Origin: Naganishia liquefaciens
Taxonomy: Eukaryota; Basidiomycota; Tremellomycetes; Filobasidiales; Filobasidiaceae
Direction: 5' to 3'
Assembly: GCA_013423385.1 (NCBI GenBank)
Contig: BLZA01000023.1
Location: 1,181,782-1,245,781 of the forward strand
DNA: 64,000 nucleotides
Shown here: in pieces, positions 10,747-21,647 of the stretch
Layout of the letters: the number at the start of each line of letters is the position of its first letter
Numbering within the stretch: the first letter of the stretch is position 1
Notes under the pieces: model-generated
Told to the model about the DNA's origin: nothing
Databases searched by the model: none
Seen by the model: only the letters and a program-made list of their open reading frames with translations
Program-made: the position numbers and the translations under genes

Positions 10747-12642
10747 ATGACTTTACCTCAACCTGTCACCAAGCCCTTTGTTAAGCCCCGATACGTCGCT
10801 CTGGTGAGCTGATTCGGCTTCAGATGCACGGTTCGCGACTGGAGATGTTAATGGAATCCCAAATCGCAGACGGATATCGACAACGAACCCGACGATGCGC
10901 AATCATTCGTAAGCCCTTGACAATGCGTTCCATAGCCTTTGTTATTGACTTGTAGAGAACGTTTCCAATCATAAAGGTTCGACTCTTGCTATACACCAAC
11001 GATATCGACCTCGAAGGCGTCATTGCTGTAACGTCCGCCTTCCTCCCCACCGAAGTCCATCCGGAAACGCTGCACGATATCGTCCAGGGATACCGCCTAG
11101 CGCATCCTAATCTGCTCCGACATTCTGCCGACTACCCCTCAGCGGATTACGTCGACTCGATCATCGCGGCGGGGAACCCAACATTTGGGATGGCAGAGAT
11201 TGGCGAGGGACACGATAGCGCCGGAAGCGAGTTGCTGATTCGTGTTGTCGACAAGGATGACCAGCGGTTGGTGCATTTGGGGCTGTGGGGTGGGGCAAAT
11301 ACCTTGGCTCAAGCGCTGTGGAAGGTGAGGGCCACGAGGAGTAAGGAAGAACTCGACAGATTTGTGGACAAGATGCAGGTGTATGCGATTAGCGATCAAG
11401 TGAGTCCGCAGCCGAGCAGTTCCTTACGAGGTGGACGAGTTTTTGATCAGGTCCCGGACACAGGATGATGCGGGACCTTGGATTAGGCGGAATTTCCCCA
11501 TGTTGCGTTACATTGTCACCATCGCCGGGCAAAACTCTTATGGGTTCGCTACGTAAGTCTGAGTACGACAGGCGCTTGGCGCTCGAGTTGACAACGTCCA
11601 AATGAATAACCTGTTTCGTGCTTCACGACCCGCCTTTAAATTCGTCAACTTGCAGGTGGAGCGGCATTTCGAGTGATATACACGGTCTATTCGATGGACC
11701 GGACCGCACACTGGTTTCCAAAGAGTGGATCTCGGAGCACATACAGATCGGTCCCTTGGGTGCAAAGTACCCGTCGTACAAGTTTATCATGGAGGGAGAT
11801 ACTCCAAGTTACCTGGGCATCATCCCAGTAAGTCGACAATGCGTGCCACAAGGAAGCTGCCAAGCTAAACTCCTCTATGTGAACTCGGTAGAACGGCCTC
11901 AACGTTGCAGATCGAATAGACTTTGGAGGCTGGGGCGGACGATACAAGAAACTCTTGGATCCAGAATCACGTCATTACCATGACTCGAACGACAGCGTCA
12001 TCAGTCCCGTGGATGGCAAGAAGCGAGATGGCACGCTCGCCACATTGTGGCGCTGGAGGCCCGAGTTCCAAAACGACTTCGCAGCGAGAATGCAGTGAGT
12101 TTGCGTTCACGTCAAATGATCGGTCTCAGCCCTTACTGTGAATTCTCGCCACAGGTGGACACTCGACTCCCCATCTACAAAGCCGAATCACCCGCCCACA
12201 GTGGTTGTCAATGGGCACGAAACGTACGATCCGTTGTACATCACTGCTCACAGAGCCGAGACAATTACGCTGGATGCCTCAAAGTCGTTTGATATCGATG
12301 GGGATATGCTCAGGTACGAATGGTTCCAGTATAAGGAGGCGGAGACAATCTTACCGGTAGGTTGGCTTTTTGAGCTGTCCCTCTTGCTACATTGCTTACT
12401 AGTTTCTCTCATATTGCCACCTTCCGTGACAGGCCACGTTCGAAGTCAAAACCCTCGACTTTCATGGCACAGAAAACGCATGTGTGCTAAAAGTGACGTT
12501 GCCCGAAAGCACCGTGACCTCGGTCGGCTTCATTACAGTAAACGAGCACAGTCAAAACTATCACATCATTCTGCGAGTGACGGACGACGGGGTTCCCGCG
12601 TTAAGTCGGTATAAACGGGTTATTGTCACCGTCGTCGAGTGA
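10747..12642 (+). CDS. Sde182/DUF1593 nucleoside-hydrolase-like protein, 8 exons
   Basis: Two-part protein: an N-terminal nucleoside-hydrolase-like domain (~residues 15-350) and a C-terminal beta-sandwich typical of the Sde182 (DUF1593) family, first named from a cellulose-binding protein of Saccharophagus. Exons: 10747-10803, 10870-10908, 10977-11399, 11464-11552, 11656-11827, 11892-12094, 12155-12356, 12433-12642 (464 aa). Key blocks: LTDIDNEPDDAQSFVR, which corresponds to the calcium-binding aspartate motif of nucleoside hydrolases; WGGANTLAQALWKVRATRS; IMEGDTPSYLG; and FGGWGGRY. The C-terminal part has ITLDASKSFDIDGD, as in PKD-like folds. No signal peptide is visible, so it is probably intracellular. 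The enzymatic substrate of this family is not established; the neighbours suggest plant-sugar metabolism. Confidence 0.9.
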
Positions 12643-13398
12643 TCGGAGACGTTTGTCAGTGTTGTCGAGTCAGATTCATTCAGACCGTAAATAGAATTTG
12701 GGTTTCAGCATTCTTGGTGCGCTGACGCTATGCATCACGGTTGATCGGGTGATTCTGCGTACATCGGTCATGTCGCTGAGACCGACTGGCGCCGGAAAGA
12801 TCCTGCGACTGAGACACCTCATCACTGAACGAACGGCAGGTCTAATGCAAAGGCAATGAGAAGTAACAAAACTCAGCTTCTTGATAGGTCATGCAGAACT
12901 CGAAGACTCTTGCCATGCGTCTTTGCTTCGTGGCTTGAACTTGCAGCTCGATTGCAAGCAACAGAAGCGGACGGCAGGAAAGCTAGCCTGAATCAGTCTT
13001 GTTGTCGTTCCTGAAGGCATTGCAGCGAGCTGGAATATCCTTCGAAGTAATCTTTAATGTCATAAGGCAGATTAACTTCCGCTCAGTTTGGCGCACAGAC
13101 ACTGCTGCGGGGTAAAGCAAAGTGACCATAAATCTTCAAATAACGTTTCAAGTCAGAGAATCGGGCTGCAGCCCTCTCCCTCGTCAGTCTAGATTTCAGA
13201 GCTTTGAAGTTGCCCTTGATGGGGCGCAAGGCGGTTGGAGTCGCAGATTGATTGTGTTTTTCAGTGTGATAATGACTGCTCAAAAGGTACAGAATCACAA
13301 CGCCAGCGATATGAAAGGCAAATTGCGATAGAACAACAAGGCTTTCCGACATGTCCATCTCGATTTTGCGAAGACCATTGGGCCATTGACAATCTCAA
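12643..13398. other. Intergenic region
   Basis: No gene, RNA or repeat supported. It lies between the 3' ends of the Sde182-like gene and the repeat-bearing small membrane protein. Confidence 0.45.
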
Positions 13399-13638
13399 TT
13401 ACGGCTTGTCGAATGTGGAGGGATCTTGGGAATCCGCTAGCATCTTCTTCTCTTTTCGCTTCTCTTTTCGCTTCTCTTTTCGCTTCTCTTTTCGCTTCTC
13501 TTTTCGCTTCTCTTTTCGCTTCTTATACCACACCGCCACCACAATGACTACGGCAATTCCTGCAATTCCCGCTGCCGTACCTATAAGTCCCATGTTTGAT
13601 GAAGACTCTTTGTCTGGCGCTGCCTCACGCTTCGACAT
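13399..13638 (-). CDS. Orphan small membrane protein with lysine/arginine repeat tail, 79 aa
   Basis: No recognised family. Reads MSKREAAPDKESSSNMG, then one membrane span (about residues 17-37, ending VVIVVAVWY), then a cytosolic tail built of KEKR units, and a short acidic end (ADSQDPSTF). The repeat tail is encoded by six perfect 12-bp copies, so tail length probably varies between strains. The layout resembles the small protein near 6034-6234 and both may belong to one orphan family. A start at this ATG has no upstream in-frame extension because a stop lies two codons before it. Confidence 0.5.
   Translation of the reverse strand: MSKREAAPDKESSSNMGLIGTAAGIAGIAVVIVVAVWYKKRKEKRKEKRKEKRKEKRKEKRKEKKMLADSQDPSTFDKP
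13451..13522. repeat. 12-bp minisatellite, 6 perfect copies, coding
   Basis: Six uninterrupted copies of TCTTTTCGCTTC (plus strand), inside the small minus-strand membrane protein gene. As the unit is a multiple of three, gains or losses keep the frame and change only the number of basic four-residue units. Confidence 0.95.
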
Positions 13639-14767
13639 AGTTCAAAGAAACGTTCGCGATAGTAGTGACGACAACGTGAGAGTCGCAGTAGACCCGACAA
13701 TTGGGCAAAGCGTCTCTCCGTTGGTGATGCCGCTATGAGAGAAAATTTGGCTTGGCGAAGAGCGTGGAGTCGTGGATGCTACGAGGTAGGTTATCATATG
13801 ACTGAGGCGCATTGTACTTTTTGTGATATACCGTCAGTAATGTGAAGAAGATTGTGAGAGGCCAGGCGCAAATGGGTGATGAATTGAACATACTCGGGGA
13901 AAGTCAGGTGGGGATACTGAGATCGAGCCTGAAAAGATCACTCGATGCCTATAACCTACAGTTCAGAGACTACCTTTTAGTGGCGTTTGCATGACCTTTG
14001 AGCTCGTGACTGGAAGAAAGGAGGTCAAGTTTATTGAAGTGGAACTTGACGCGCAGAGCTAAACGCGCGGCGGATTCAAATAACGATTTTCCTGTATCCA
14101 TGCATATAGTGAGCCTCTTCAGCCCTTGTAATCTGATTGCCTGTCTAGCCAAGGTTTCCTATAGCTTATAACCTTGGCTTGACAGGTAAGTAGCAGGTAT
14201 TATCATATAAAGGTTTCCTATAGCTTATAACCTTGGCTTGACATGTTGTCCCATTCCTGCCTGTAGGAACCGCATCCGATGGAGGTGATCTCGTGGAAAG
14301 CCTTCACCAGGGCTGCCACTGTCAGTGGTTCCTGAGACTTCGGCAGCACGTGCCACGACTCGCGACATCATTTCATTCTCCTTCTGCTGCCCTTCGAGCC
14401 ATTGTCGCTGTCTGGCTCAACGTTCTTGTGTGGACGACCTGTCTGTGTTGTTTCAGTCGCAGATTCTCCTAGACTATTTCGGAGGGTATCTTAAGTAATG
14501 ACGACAAGGCAGCATCCCAAGACATCGAAAAAAACCTGAGTGCCGTCCTAGCGATATGATGAGACTCATGAAATGGTACAAGCTCGGAAGTAAGAAAAAA
14601 CAACTAGAAAATATAGCTCGAGCATCGATGGTGGAACCAGAATCTTTCATCATTCCCTCATTGTTCAGGTAACGAATATCTAGTCAAACCATCACATTGA
14701 TGTCTCCAAGAGACACGTCAGCGTTGATCGATTCGTGCTTCGATCCAGCTCAAACATCTCCAGCTGC
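13639..14767. other. Intergenic region with a direct repeat
   Basis: No gene supported. It holds a 34-bp direct repeat (listed separately); the rest is featureless by eye. Confidence 0.45.
14151..14243. repeat. 34-bp direct repeat, two copies 59 bp apart
   Basis: Copies at 14151-14184 and 14210-14243 match over AAGGTTTCCTATAGCTTATA and the following AACCTTGGCTTGACA. Each copy also contains inverted AAGGT/ACCTT arms, so each could form a small hairpin. No ORF or transposase is nearby. Confidence 0.85.
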
Positions 14768-15292
14768 CTACCTCGCCTTTTCAGCTTCACGGTCAATAGA
14801 CTTGTTACGGACAAGCTTCAAACACAGGATCGGATAGATGACACTGATGGCGATCATAAGCGAGGCGTTCAGAAGAAGGAGTCCACTGTGAATCTGGCAA
14901 TCTGTAAATTTGTTTTCCACTCGATCCTTGAGGTTTGCCATGAACAAAGGATACTCCTTCGCGTAGGCGTTCTCGAAACTCTTTTCGTCAAACTCCGGAA
15001 TTTTCTCAGAAAGAAGCTCTCGAAGCCTCTGCTTGAGCACAGACTCAAACTCCGCTTCAGTAACAAGGCGTTCAAGGATCATCTGGGAAGCCTCAGCGCT
15101 TCTGCCTTCAAGCGAATTTGAAGCCGCGGATGAATCGATAATGGTGACTCCATCCGCCTCTATCGAGCCCAGGAATTGCGTGGAGGATTGGATTCCAGAA
15201 GCGTCGGAGGTGGTCCCCGTCGTCCCGAAGGAGGGGGGGACGACGGAAAGAGCAGCGAGCCATGCCGTTGCCAGACTAGATGCGTGAACCAT
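14768..15292 (-). CDS. Orphan secretory-pathway membrane protein, 174 aa
   Basis: Single exon, no recognised family. An N-terminal signal peptide is likely (MVHASSLATAWLAALSVV), followed by a serine/threonine-rich stretch, a charged helical region (about residues 65-135) and one membrane span near the C-terminus (GLLLLNASLMIAISVIYPIL, ~143-163) with a short basic tail (RNKSIDREAEKAR). Predicted type I topology with a lumenal or extracellular helical domain. The ATG is the first in frame and starts the signal peptide. Confidence 0.6.
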   Translation of the reverse strand: MVHASSLATAWLAALSVVPPSFGTTGTTSDASGIQSSTQFLGSIEADGVTIIDSSAASNSLEGRSAEASQMILERLVTEAEFESVLKQRLRELLSEKIPEFDEKSFENAYAKEYPLFMANLKDRVENKFTDCQIHSGLLLLNASLMIAISVIYPILCLKLVRNKSIDREAEKAR

Positions 15293-15639
15293 GATATCGA
15301 CTTTGGCGGTAGAGCTGTGAGGATTGGATTGAAAGATGCTTGAATGGTAGGGAGACCTGGAAGGGTTGAGGACGAGGAGTGAAGGATTCAGAAAGCCTCG
15401 ACGAGAAGGTAGAGCGTGTTTATATGCACCTTTTACACAAGTCTAGCTGGACCAGCCTGGAATTCCAGCCAGCAATAAACCACAGAATTACCTCGAAATT
15501 TTCCCTTTTGACAAAGGATGATGCGATGATGCCAAGAAACAGAGAACGATGCAAGGAGCTCTCTCTCAGATACGAAGAGGAAAAGCTTGGCTGAAGACAT
15601 CCATTGATGACAGCACTCAGTGTTTTTTTGTCAGCTAAA
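15293..15639. other. Intergenic region
   Basis: Presumed promoter of the preceding minus-strand gene. Open frames here have no supporting features, although one on the minus strand (15420-15656) could be a further exon of the doubtful gene at 15640-16026. Confidence 0.35.
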
Positions 15640-15843
15640 TCAGGAGGAAGGAACACTTGCCGTTTTCCGGCCCATCGTCCTCTGCTGTTGAAGCTCCTTC
15701 TCCAGTTCTCTAACCTTCTCAGGCGAAATCTCGGGACTTATATTGCAGCCAATATACGAGCGAAGACTATGTGCACGGATCGCAAGGAGGCGCTCCCTTG
15801 TTCTTTGATTCCTGTCTATTGGAGCGATTAAATTAGAAGTCAA

Positions 15844-15928
<85 letters not shown>

Positions 15929-16026
15929 ATGATTACACTGAAGGTCCTTTTTGGATTCTTGAGTGCTGAGAATATCAGTGACACATGCTCAGAGGCGCGA
16001 ATTTTTCGCTGAAGAATGGCTGACAT
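15640..16026 (-). CDS. Doubtful small gene with a minisatellite in its presumed intron
   Basis: The frame is open from MSAILQRKIRASEHV to ELEKELQQQRTMGRK. The two ends look protein-like, with a probable coiled helix (EKVRELEKELQQQ), but the middle is the translated 7-bp minisatellite. I infer an intron from a weak donor (gtgtaatc, ~15934) to a good acceptor (ccaatag, ~15823), which would remove the repeat and leave about 90 residues. No family recognised, and the 3' end could continue through another intron. Confidence 0.3.
15844..15927. repeat. 7-bp minisatellite, 12 perfect copies
   Basis: Twelve head-to-tail copies of GAGACAG without interruption. Unlike the 12-bp array at 13451, seven is not a multiple of three, so length change would shift any reading frame; that favours an intronic or intergenic position. 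Confidence 0.95.
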
Positions 16027-16399
16027 GTGGAACTTGACTATGGTCGACGGGACACGGCGATTACTTCAAAATGACTACAGCAATCCACTTGGTCATGCGT
16101 ACGCAATGGAGTGTGACTGATGGACCTAGAGAAACGTAGCGTGTCCGTCCGTATGGCATCGTGTTTATGAGTGAACAGGGATCGGTTCAAGAACAGGCTA
16201 TGGTTTGGGTGCGGAATGCAATTCGGTCGAGGAAGGCTCAAACGGCTGCGCGACGTTGTCCAGAGTTGGGCTCCTGGCGGCTGCAAAGTGAAACCCGGAC
16301 GTGGATGGAGATCGAGCGGGCCATGACGAATGAAGAATGCGAGTTGGCTTGGCCGGTCTTCGTTCAGATCCAGGTAGAGGACTCCATCACAACACCGCA
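16027..16399. other. Upstream region of SEC24
   Basis: Promoter and 5' leader of SEC24. The frame of SEC24 exon 1 is open back to 16337, but the conserved-looking MASRKHRYAVDP start at 16400 was preferred. Nothing else seen. Confidence 0.4.
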
Positions 16400-19300
16400 A
16401 TGGCATCCCGGAAACACCGCTACGCGGTCGATCCGTCCCTCATATCGCGGCCAGATCCTATTCAGCAGTCCCAATCGTATGAACAACCGGCGTATGACCA
16501 GCAGCAGGGATTCCAACAACCGTATGGCCAACCGCAGGGATTCGCTCAACCGGTTCCGGTTCAGCAAGGCGAGTACGATGTCACCAAGCCAAGGGAACGA
16601 ATTTGGGCGGACGACTTGATCCCGCCTCCGGCCCCATTCACGCCGTCGACATCCCCACCGGCCGCGCAAGCATTCCCCGGCACGAGCACTCCGCTGCCGC
16701 CCGCGAATCATATCCCTCAGCCGCCGCATGCTGCGGGACCGTCGTTGAGAGGTCCGCGACCGAGGTTGGACCCGACGCAAGTCCCGAGTGCGGTGGATGC
16801 TGCCGAGATGGATCAAAACTTGTATGATCAGGAGGATTTCGAGAGTTGTAATACCAAGGGATTGGTGCCGTTGGGAACAACCGATTATCGGGGAATCGAC
16901 CAGGGTGAGTTGGGAGCGCATTCCGAGGAGGATAATCAGCTAATGTTATTAAAATGCAACAGGAAACTCGCTTCCTCGGTACATTCGGACCTCGCTCACA
17001 CACGTCCCGGCCACCACTTCCCTCCTCGAAATGTCCCAATTGCCCTTTGGCGTTATTGTCAGCCCATTCGCTCACCCTCGATACGACGAAGAGCCGGTTC
17101 CGTACGTGACCGACTTTCTCAACCAGGACGCGTCGTCGGATGCTGGGGCGTCCTCGTTTGGCGGGCCGCCGAGGTGTGGGAAGTGTAGGGGTTACATCAA
17201 TCCGTGGTGCAAGTGGATAGATGGAGGTCAAAAGTGGCAGTGTAATCTCTGCAACAGCCCGAATCCAGGTAAAGTCATACTGTAGTTCATACTTTGAGCA
17301 ATGCTCATTCCTCTGGCAGTATCCCAATCCTACTTCTCCCACCTCGACAGCTATGGCTCCCGTATGGACATCGCGTCCCGCCCTGAACTCCGCTACGGCA
17401 CCGTCGACTTCTCCGTTCCCAAAGCCTACTGGGCAAACAACCCTTCCTCTCTTCTCGATTCCTCCGGCCTATCGACCGTCTCGGCCGACCTCCTTTCGTC
17501 CCTTAATGAAGCCGTTGATGCGGCAGCAACGGCTGCAACGGGATCGCAAGTGCACGTTGCCCTCGCGCCGACCGAGATAAAGGGGAAGAAGAAAACGGCG
17601 GAGCGGGCGGAAGATCCGAGTCTTCGACCCCCCTTGCCGATCGGTCGGGTCTTTGTCATTGACGTCTCGTGGAGTGCCGTTCGTTCGGGAATGCTATATA
17701 CCGTTTGTGAGGGGATCCGACGAGCGTTGTATGGGCCTGATGGAGCCGAGAATGAGGGTGAGACAGGTGGAGTACATGAGGTGCCGTCGGGCAGGGTCGC
17801 AATCGTAACGTTTGATAGAGCCGTACATTTCTATAATCTTTCGGTGAGCAAGGTCTCGCGCTCTTGTTTGGTAGAGAAGCTGATACCAGTGGGCTATTTC
17901 AGCATGAAATCGAAAAGGCGCAGATGATGGTGTGCCCCGACGTCGAAGACGTCTTTTTACCCCTTGCGCGAGGATTCCTGGTGGACCCCACGCAATCCAA
18001 GTGCGTGCGGTACCTTGTTCCTTTCGAGTCTCTGCTGACCCCTCGTTCTTAGAACGCAAATCACCGGACTGCTGGAATTGTTGCCGCGGTTATATCAGGA
18101 CACGCAGCACGGCGAAGTCGCGCTGGGAGCGGCTGTCAAGGGCGCACTCGCTGGTCTCGTAAGTTAGGGTCTTGTTCCTCTCAAACTCGCTTTACTCATG
18201 GTCATTCCTTTAGTCCGGCTGCGGCGGCCAAGTCAGCGTCTTCCTATCTTCGTTGCCAAATTGGGGTCCCGGTGCGCTCAAATCCCGTGAGGATCCGCTT
18301 CTCTACGGTACCGACAAGGAAAAGTCGCTCTATTCCCCGTCAATACCCTTCTGGCGGAACACGGCAGAGGAATTAGCCGAGGCTGGAGTAGGTGTCAATA
18401 CGTTCCTGTTCCCGGAGCGATACATCGATGCGGCATCTGTCGGTGAGTGAGGATTATTTTATGCAGTCCTCAGTTTTTGACGCTTTCCGACAACAGGTAT
18501 ACTTTCGACCGTGACGGGCGGATCTGTGTTCTTCCATCCGAGGTTCGACGCAACCCGCGATCGCGGCAGGGTGGATGACGAGATTAGAAGAGTCCTGGTG
18601 CGCGACATCGCATACAATGTCGCAGTCCGCATACGATGCTCAAATGGTAAATTCGATGTGGGATAGCCACAACGCAAAGCTGATGTGAGATTTCAGGACT
18701 GCGCGTGCACAATCACATTGGAAACTTCCATCAACGGTCATTGACCGATCTAGAAGCGGGTACAATGGATCCAGAACAGTCATTTGGAGCGGTATTACAG
18801 CACGACGGCAAGCTTGACGAGCGCTCCATGGCGTTTGTTCAGGCGGCCGTTCTGTACACCACTGCGACGGGAGAACGTAGAGTTCGGACGATGAATCTGT
18901 CGTTCCCCATTACCAACCACATTGGAAATCTCTTCAAATTCTCAGACTTTGACACGGGAATGGCGCTGCTGTACAAGGATGGTGAGCATCAATGGCATGT
19001 CATCGAACGGCGCTAGCTAACTTCTGACCTATCGTAGCCGTGACGCAAGCTCTAACAAAGAACCTCAGCGACGTTCGGCGCGGCCTAACAGAACGATGTG
19101 TACGCGTCATGGCCATGTACCGCAAACATGTGGCAGTGCCCACGAGTATGGGCCAGGCAAGTAGTTCAGACCTCTTGACGCATCAATAAACTGACCTCTC
19201 GACATTCCACAGCTGGTCTTGCCAGAATCGTACAAGCTCATGCCAATGTATACCCTCTCCATGATCAAAAGCAAGGCACTCAAGGGCGGTCAAGTTGCTG

Positions 19301-20029
19301 CCGACGTACGATCGCTCTACATCCGCTCAATCCGATCAATGTCGTTCCCGCAAATCATGATGAACCTTTACCCCCGTATGTTCGGCGTGCACGACTTGCC
19401 AGAGCCTGTCGGGTACCTTGGCGAAAACGGACGCCTAGAGCTCCCAAGGTATATGAGAATCTCCCATTCCTACATGGTGGCAGAGGGTGCCTACATGCTC
19501 AGTAAGTGATGAAAGAAGTGTTGGTCCGCTCTTCTAAGATCTGTATCGCCCTTGCAGTAAATGGCGAAGTCTCGATGCTCTGGCTCGGACACGCTGTCTC
19601 CCCTCAGATCATCAACGACTTGTACGCCGTGGAGAATCTCGATGAGCTCGATATTCGAATCGTGAGCTTTCCACTTGTACGCCCGTGCTCGTCACTAATT
19701 CCCTATAGACGCAATTACCTAAATTGCCAAGCTACCTGTCAACCCAATTACGCAACCTGCTTGCGCACCATGAAAGAATTCTGGGACATCAACTACCTGT
19801 TATCATTGCTCGGCAAAACCTGGACGGTACCGAGATCGAATTTGCCAACATGCTGCTCGAAGACGCAAATAATGATGCATACTCTTACATAGACTGTGAG
19901 TTAGGCTCAAGCTGATCGAGCGGCAGCGGGCTGATTCACTCCGCAGACTTGATGTCTGTTCACAAATCCGTGACGGAGGAGATCAGCGGATCGGGCAACG
20001 GCCAAGGCTGGAAGGCTCCATGGTCGTAG
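16400..20029 (+). CDS. SEC24: COPII coat cargo adaptor Sec24, 13 exons
   Basis: Cargo-binding subunit of the inner COPII coat, which forms vesicles at the endoplasmic reticulum; 994 aa. Exons: 16400-16904, 16963-17268, 17320-17843, 17903-18000, 18053-18158, 18214-18442, 18497-18646, 18697-18981, 19038-19156, 19213-19501, 19558-19661, 19709-19895, 19947-20029. Domain order is typical: a Q/P-rich disordered N-terminus (YEQPAYDQQQGFQQP), the zinc finger (CGKCRGYINPWCKWI then CNLC, ~239-262), the trunk starting at RVFVIDVSW, beta-sandwich, helical region (LPESYKLMPMYTLSMIKSKA) and gelsolin domain (MLWLGHAVSPQIINDLYAV). The intron after SMGQ (19157-19212) is GC-AG with a perfect CAG|GCAAGT donor. 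The gene is tail to tail with REX4, stop codons 77 bases apart. Confidence 0.96.
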
Positions 20030-20106
20030 CAGTGTTACATAGACGATGAAGGAATATACAACTTTGAATGTCGTCTTACAGCAACTCTAAGCAGATCAAA
20101 GCTTGT

Positions 20107-21647
20107 TCACACCCACCATTCGCCCTCGACAGCATTCTCTTTGCGCGTGCGAATAGATACCGCAGAAGGCGCCGATGCACGGGGTTCTTTGCTATTGTTG
20201 CCCTTTCCATGATACTTGACGACCGTGCTCAGTCCGCTGCTGATGCCCTTCCTGCCACCACCGGGGAAATTCTCGGGCGCAGCCTTCTTCTTCTTGGTTC
20301 TCGGCGCATCACCTTCCGTTTCTTCATCATCGGATGCCTCTTCCTCCTGCTTTCTCTTGTCGCTTGTCTTGCTCCGGAACGCTTCGGTGGTCTTCCGAGC
20401 CGCGGCTTCCCATTCCGTCATATGTAGGCGGTAGAGCGCCATGGTTGCTCGTGCATCGGTGACCTGTAGAACAGATGAGTTGGGGGGAAGACGCAACGGG
20501 GAGGACGATCTACTTACGGAACTATGCGCGCCTGCCTGGATCTTTAGTCCCAATTCGAGCTCTGTAAGTTTCTTCAACCCTGGCCGCTTCGTCTTGGCCA
20601 CTTCGCGCAACGCCTTGAATGTTTGCGTATCTCTCAGCAGCGGCGAGGGATGTGACAGAAGCAAAGCCTGCGCGCATCATGTCAGCGAACAAGCAAGAGT
20701 GAACGAAGCCAAATCTTGCCTTTGTATCGTTCTCCACCGCATGTCCGATCAGAATCTTCCCCTCCACCAGCTCCGCCACCTCCTTTTGCACCACTTCGAA
20801 CGACTTGGCATTCACCATGTCGCTCGCCCGCACGCCACTGACCCACGTTCGCCAATCCGTGACGCGTTCCTTGGGCTTGACAAAGCTATCGACGAGGATG
20901 TGGCCGTGGTAATTGACGAGGGAAACTCGCGCGAGGACGGATTGGGAGCCGTTCGGACCTGTGCCGACCATTTCACAATCGATGGCCATGCTGGCGAGGA
21001 AGTCAGATTGCGGAAAGCGGAAAGCAAGTGATCGGCGAAGGCTTACTAGTTTCCAGGCCTGCATGATGCAAGAATAGCTGTCTCGGTATATAATCTTCCC
21101 CCAGTGGTTGCAGAAAAACTCACGCTTTCTGGGCATCACGCGTCAACGGCTTCAGTCCGGCGACCATTCCCCTCAATTCCTGCACCAACGTGTTCGTTTC
21201 CTTTCCTTCTGGTATCGCACCCAAAACGACGCCCGTATCCCCGGGGACTGGCGGTGGAACGTATCTTCACGGGAAAAGTGAGAACGAGAACGTTGAAAAG
21301 GCACTTGAAAAGGTGGATGGTACGAACCGTTTCCAGGGTGGCAATGTGGACTCGTCTTTTTCCTTTCCCTTCCCCTTGAAGGCTGCCGCTGTCTTGCCCG
21401 ATCCGGCCTCCTCGTCGGTGCCGCGAACTCGCGAAGCATAGCTTGCGAGTCCGAAAGCTTTCCCCTTGCTCGATCGAGCGCTGTTGCCATCTTTCACGTG
21501 TTTCGTTTCCTTCTTTGCGTCCTTGGGAAGCGTCTGCAAGGTACTTCGTGTCAGTCCCTGATTGTATGCAAAGAAACACGGCGCGTTATCCCTCACTTTT
21601 TGCAGCTTTGCCCAATTGCTGCTGGCCGTCACCGTCGTCGATGCCAT
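20107..21647 (-). CDS. REX4: RNA exonuclease 4 (REX4, DEDDh), 7 exons
   Basis: 3'-5' exonuclease of the REX4/XPMC2 family, which acts in pre-rRNA processing; 395 aa. Exons in transcript order: 21597-21647, 21328-21533, 21124-21264, 21047-21058, 20720-20990, 20518-20667, 20107-20463. Catalytic residues: Asp/Glu in MAIDCEMVG, Asp in [11 protein letters not shown], His and Asp around [17 protein letters not shown]. The N-terminus SSNWAKLQK is the usual REX4 opening. The tail has a nuclear-signal-like TKKKKAA run. Exon 4 is just 12 nt (completing Ala-Pro-Gly-Asn-Tyr) and joins the variable N-terminal region to the first catalytic motif. The intron after NDTK (20668-20719) is GC-AG. The frame is open upstream of this ATG but lacks family similarity there. 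Confidence 0.94.

Noticed and set aside
13235-13738. 167-codon plus-strand ORF rich in FRFSFRFS repeats
   Set aside because: It is the antisense reading of the 12-bp minisatellite in the minus-strand membrane protein gene; the flanks have no domain.
15420-15656. 78-codon minus ORF downstream of the doubtful minisatellite gene
   Set aside because: Could be joined through a weak GC donor, but there is no family or composition support.
15844-15927. CRISPR-like array
   Set aside because: Pure tandem 7-bp units without spacers in a eukaryotic context; a minisatellite.
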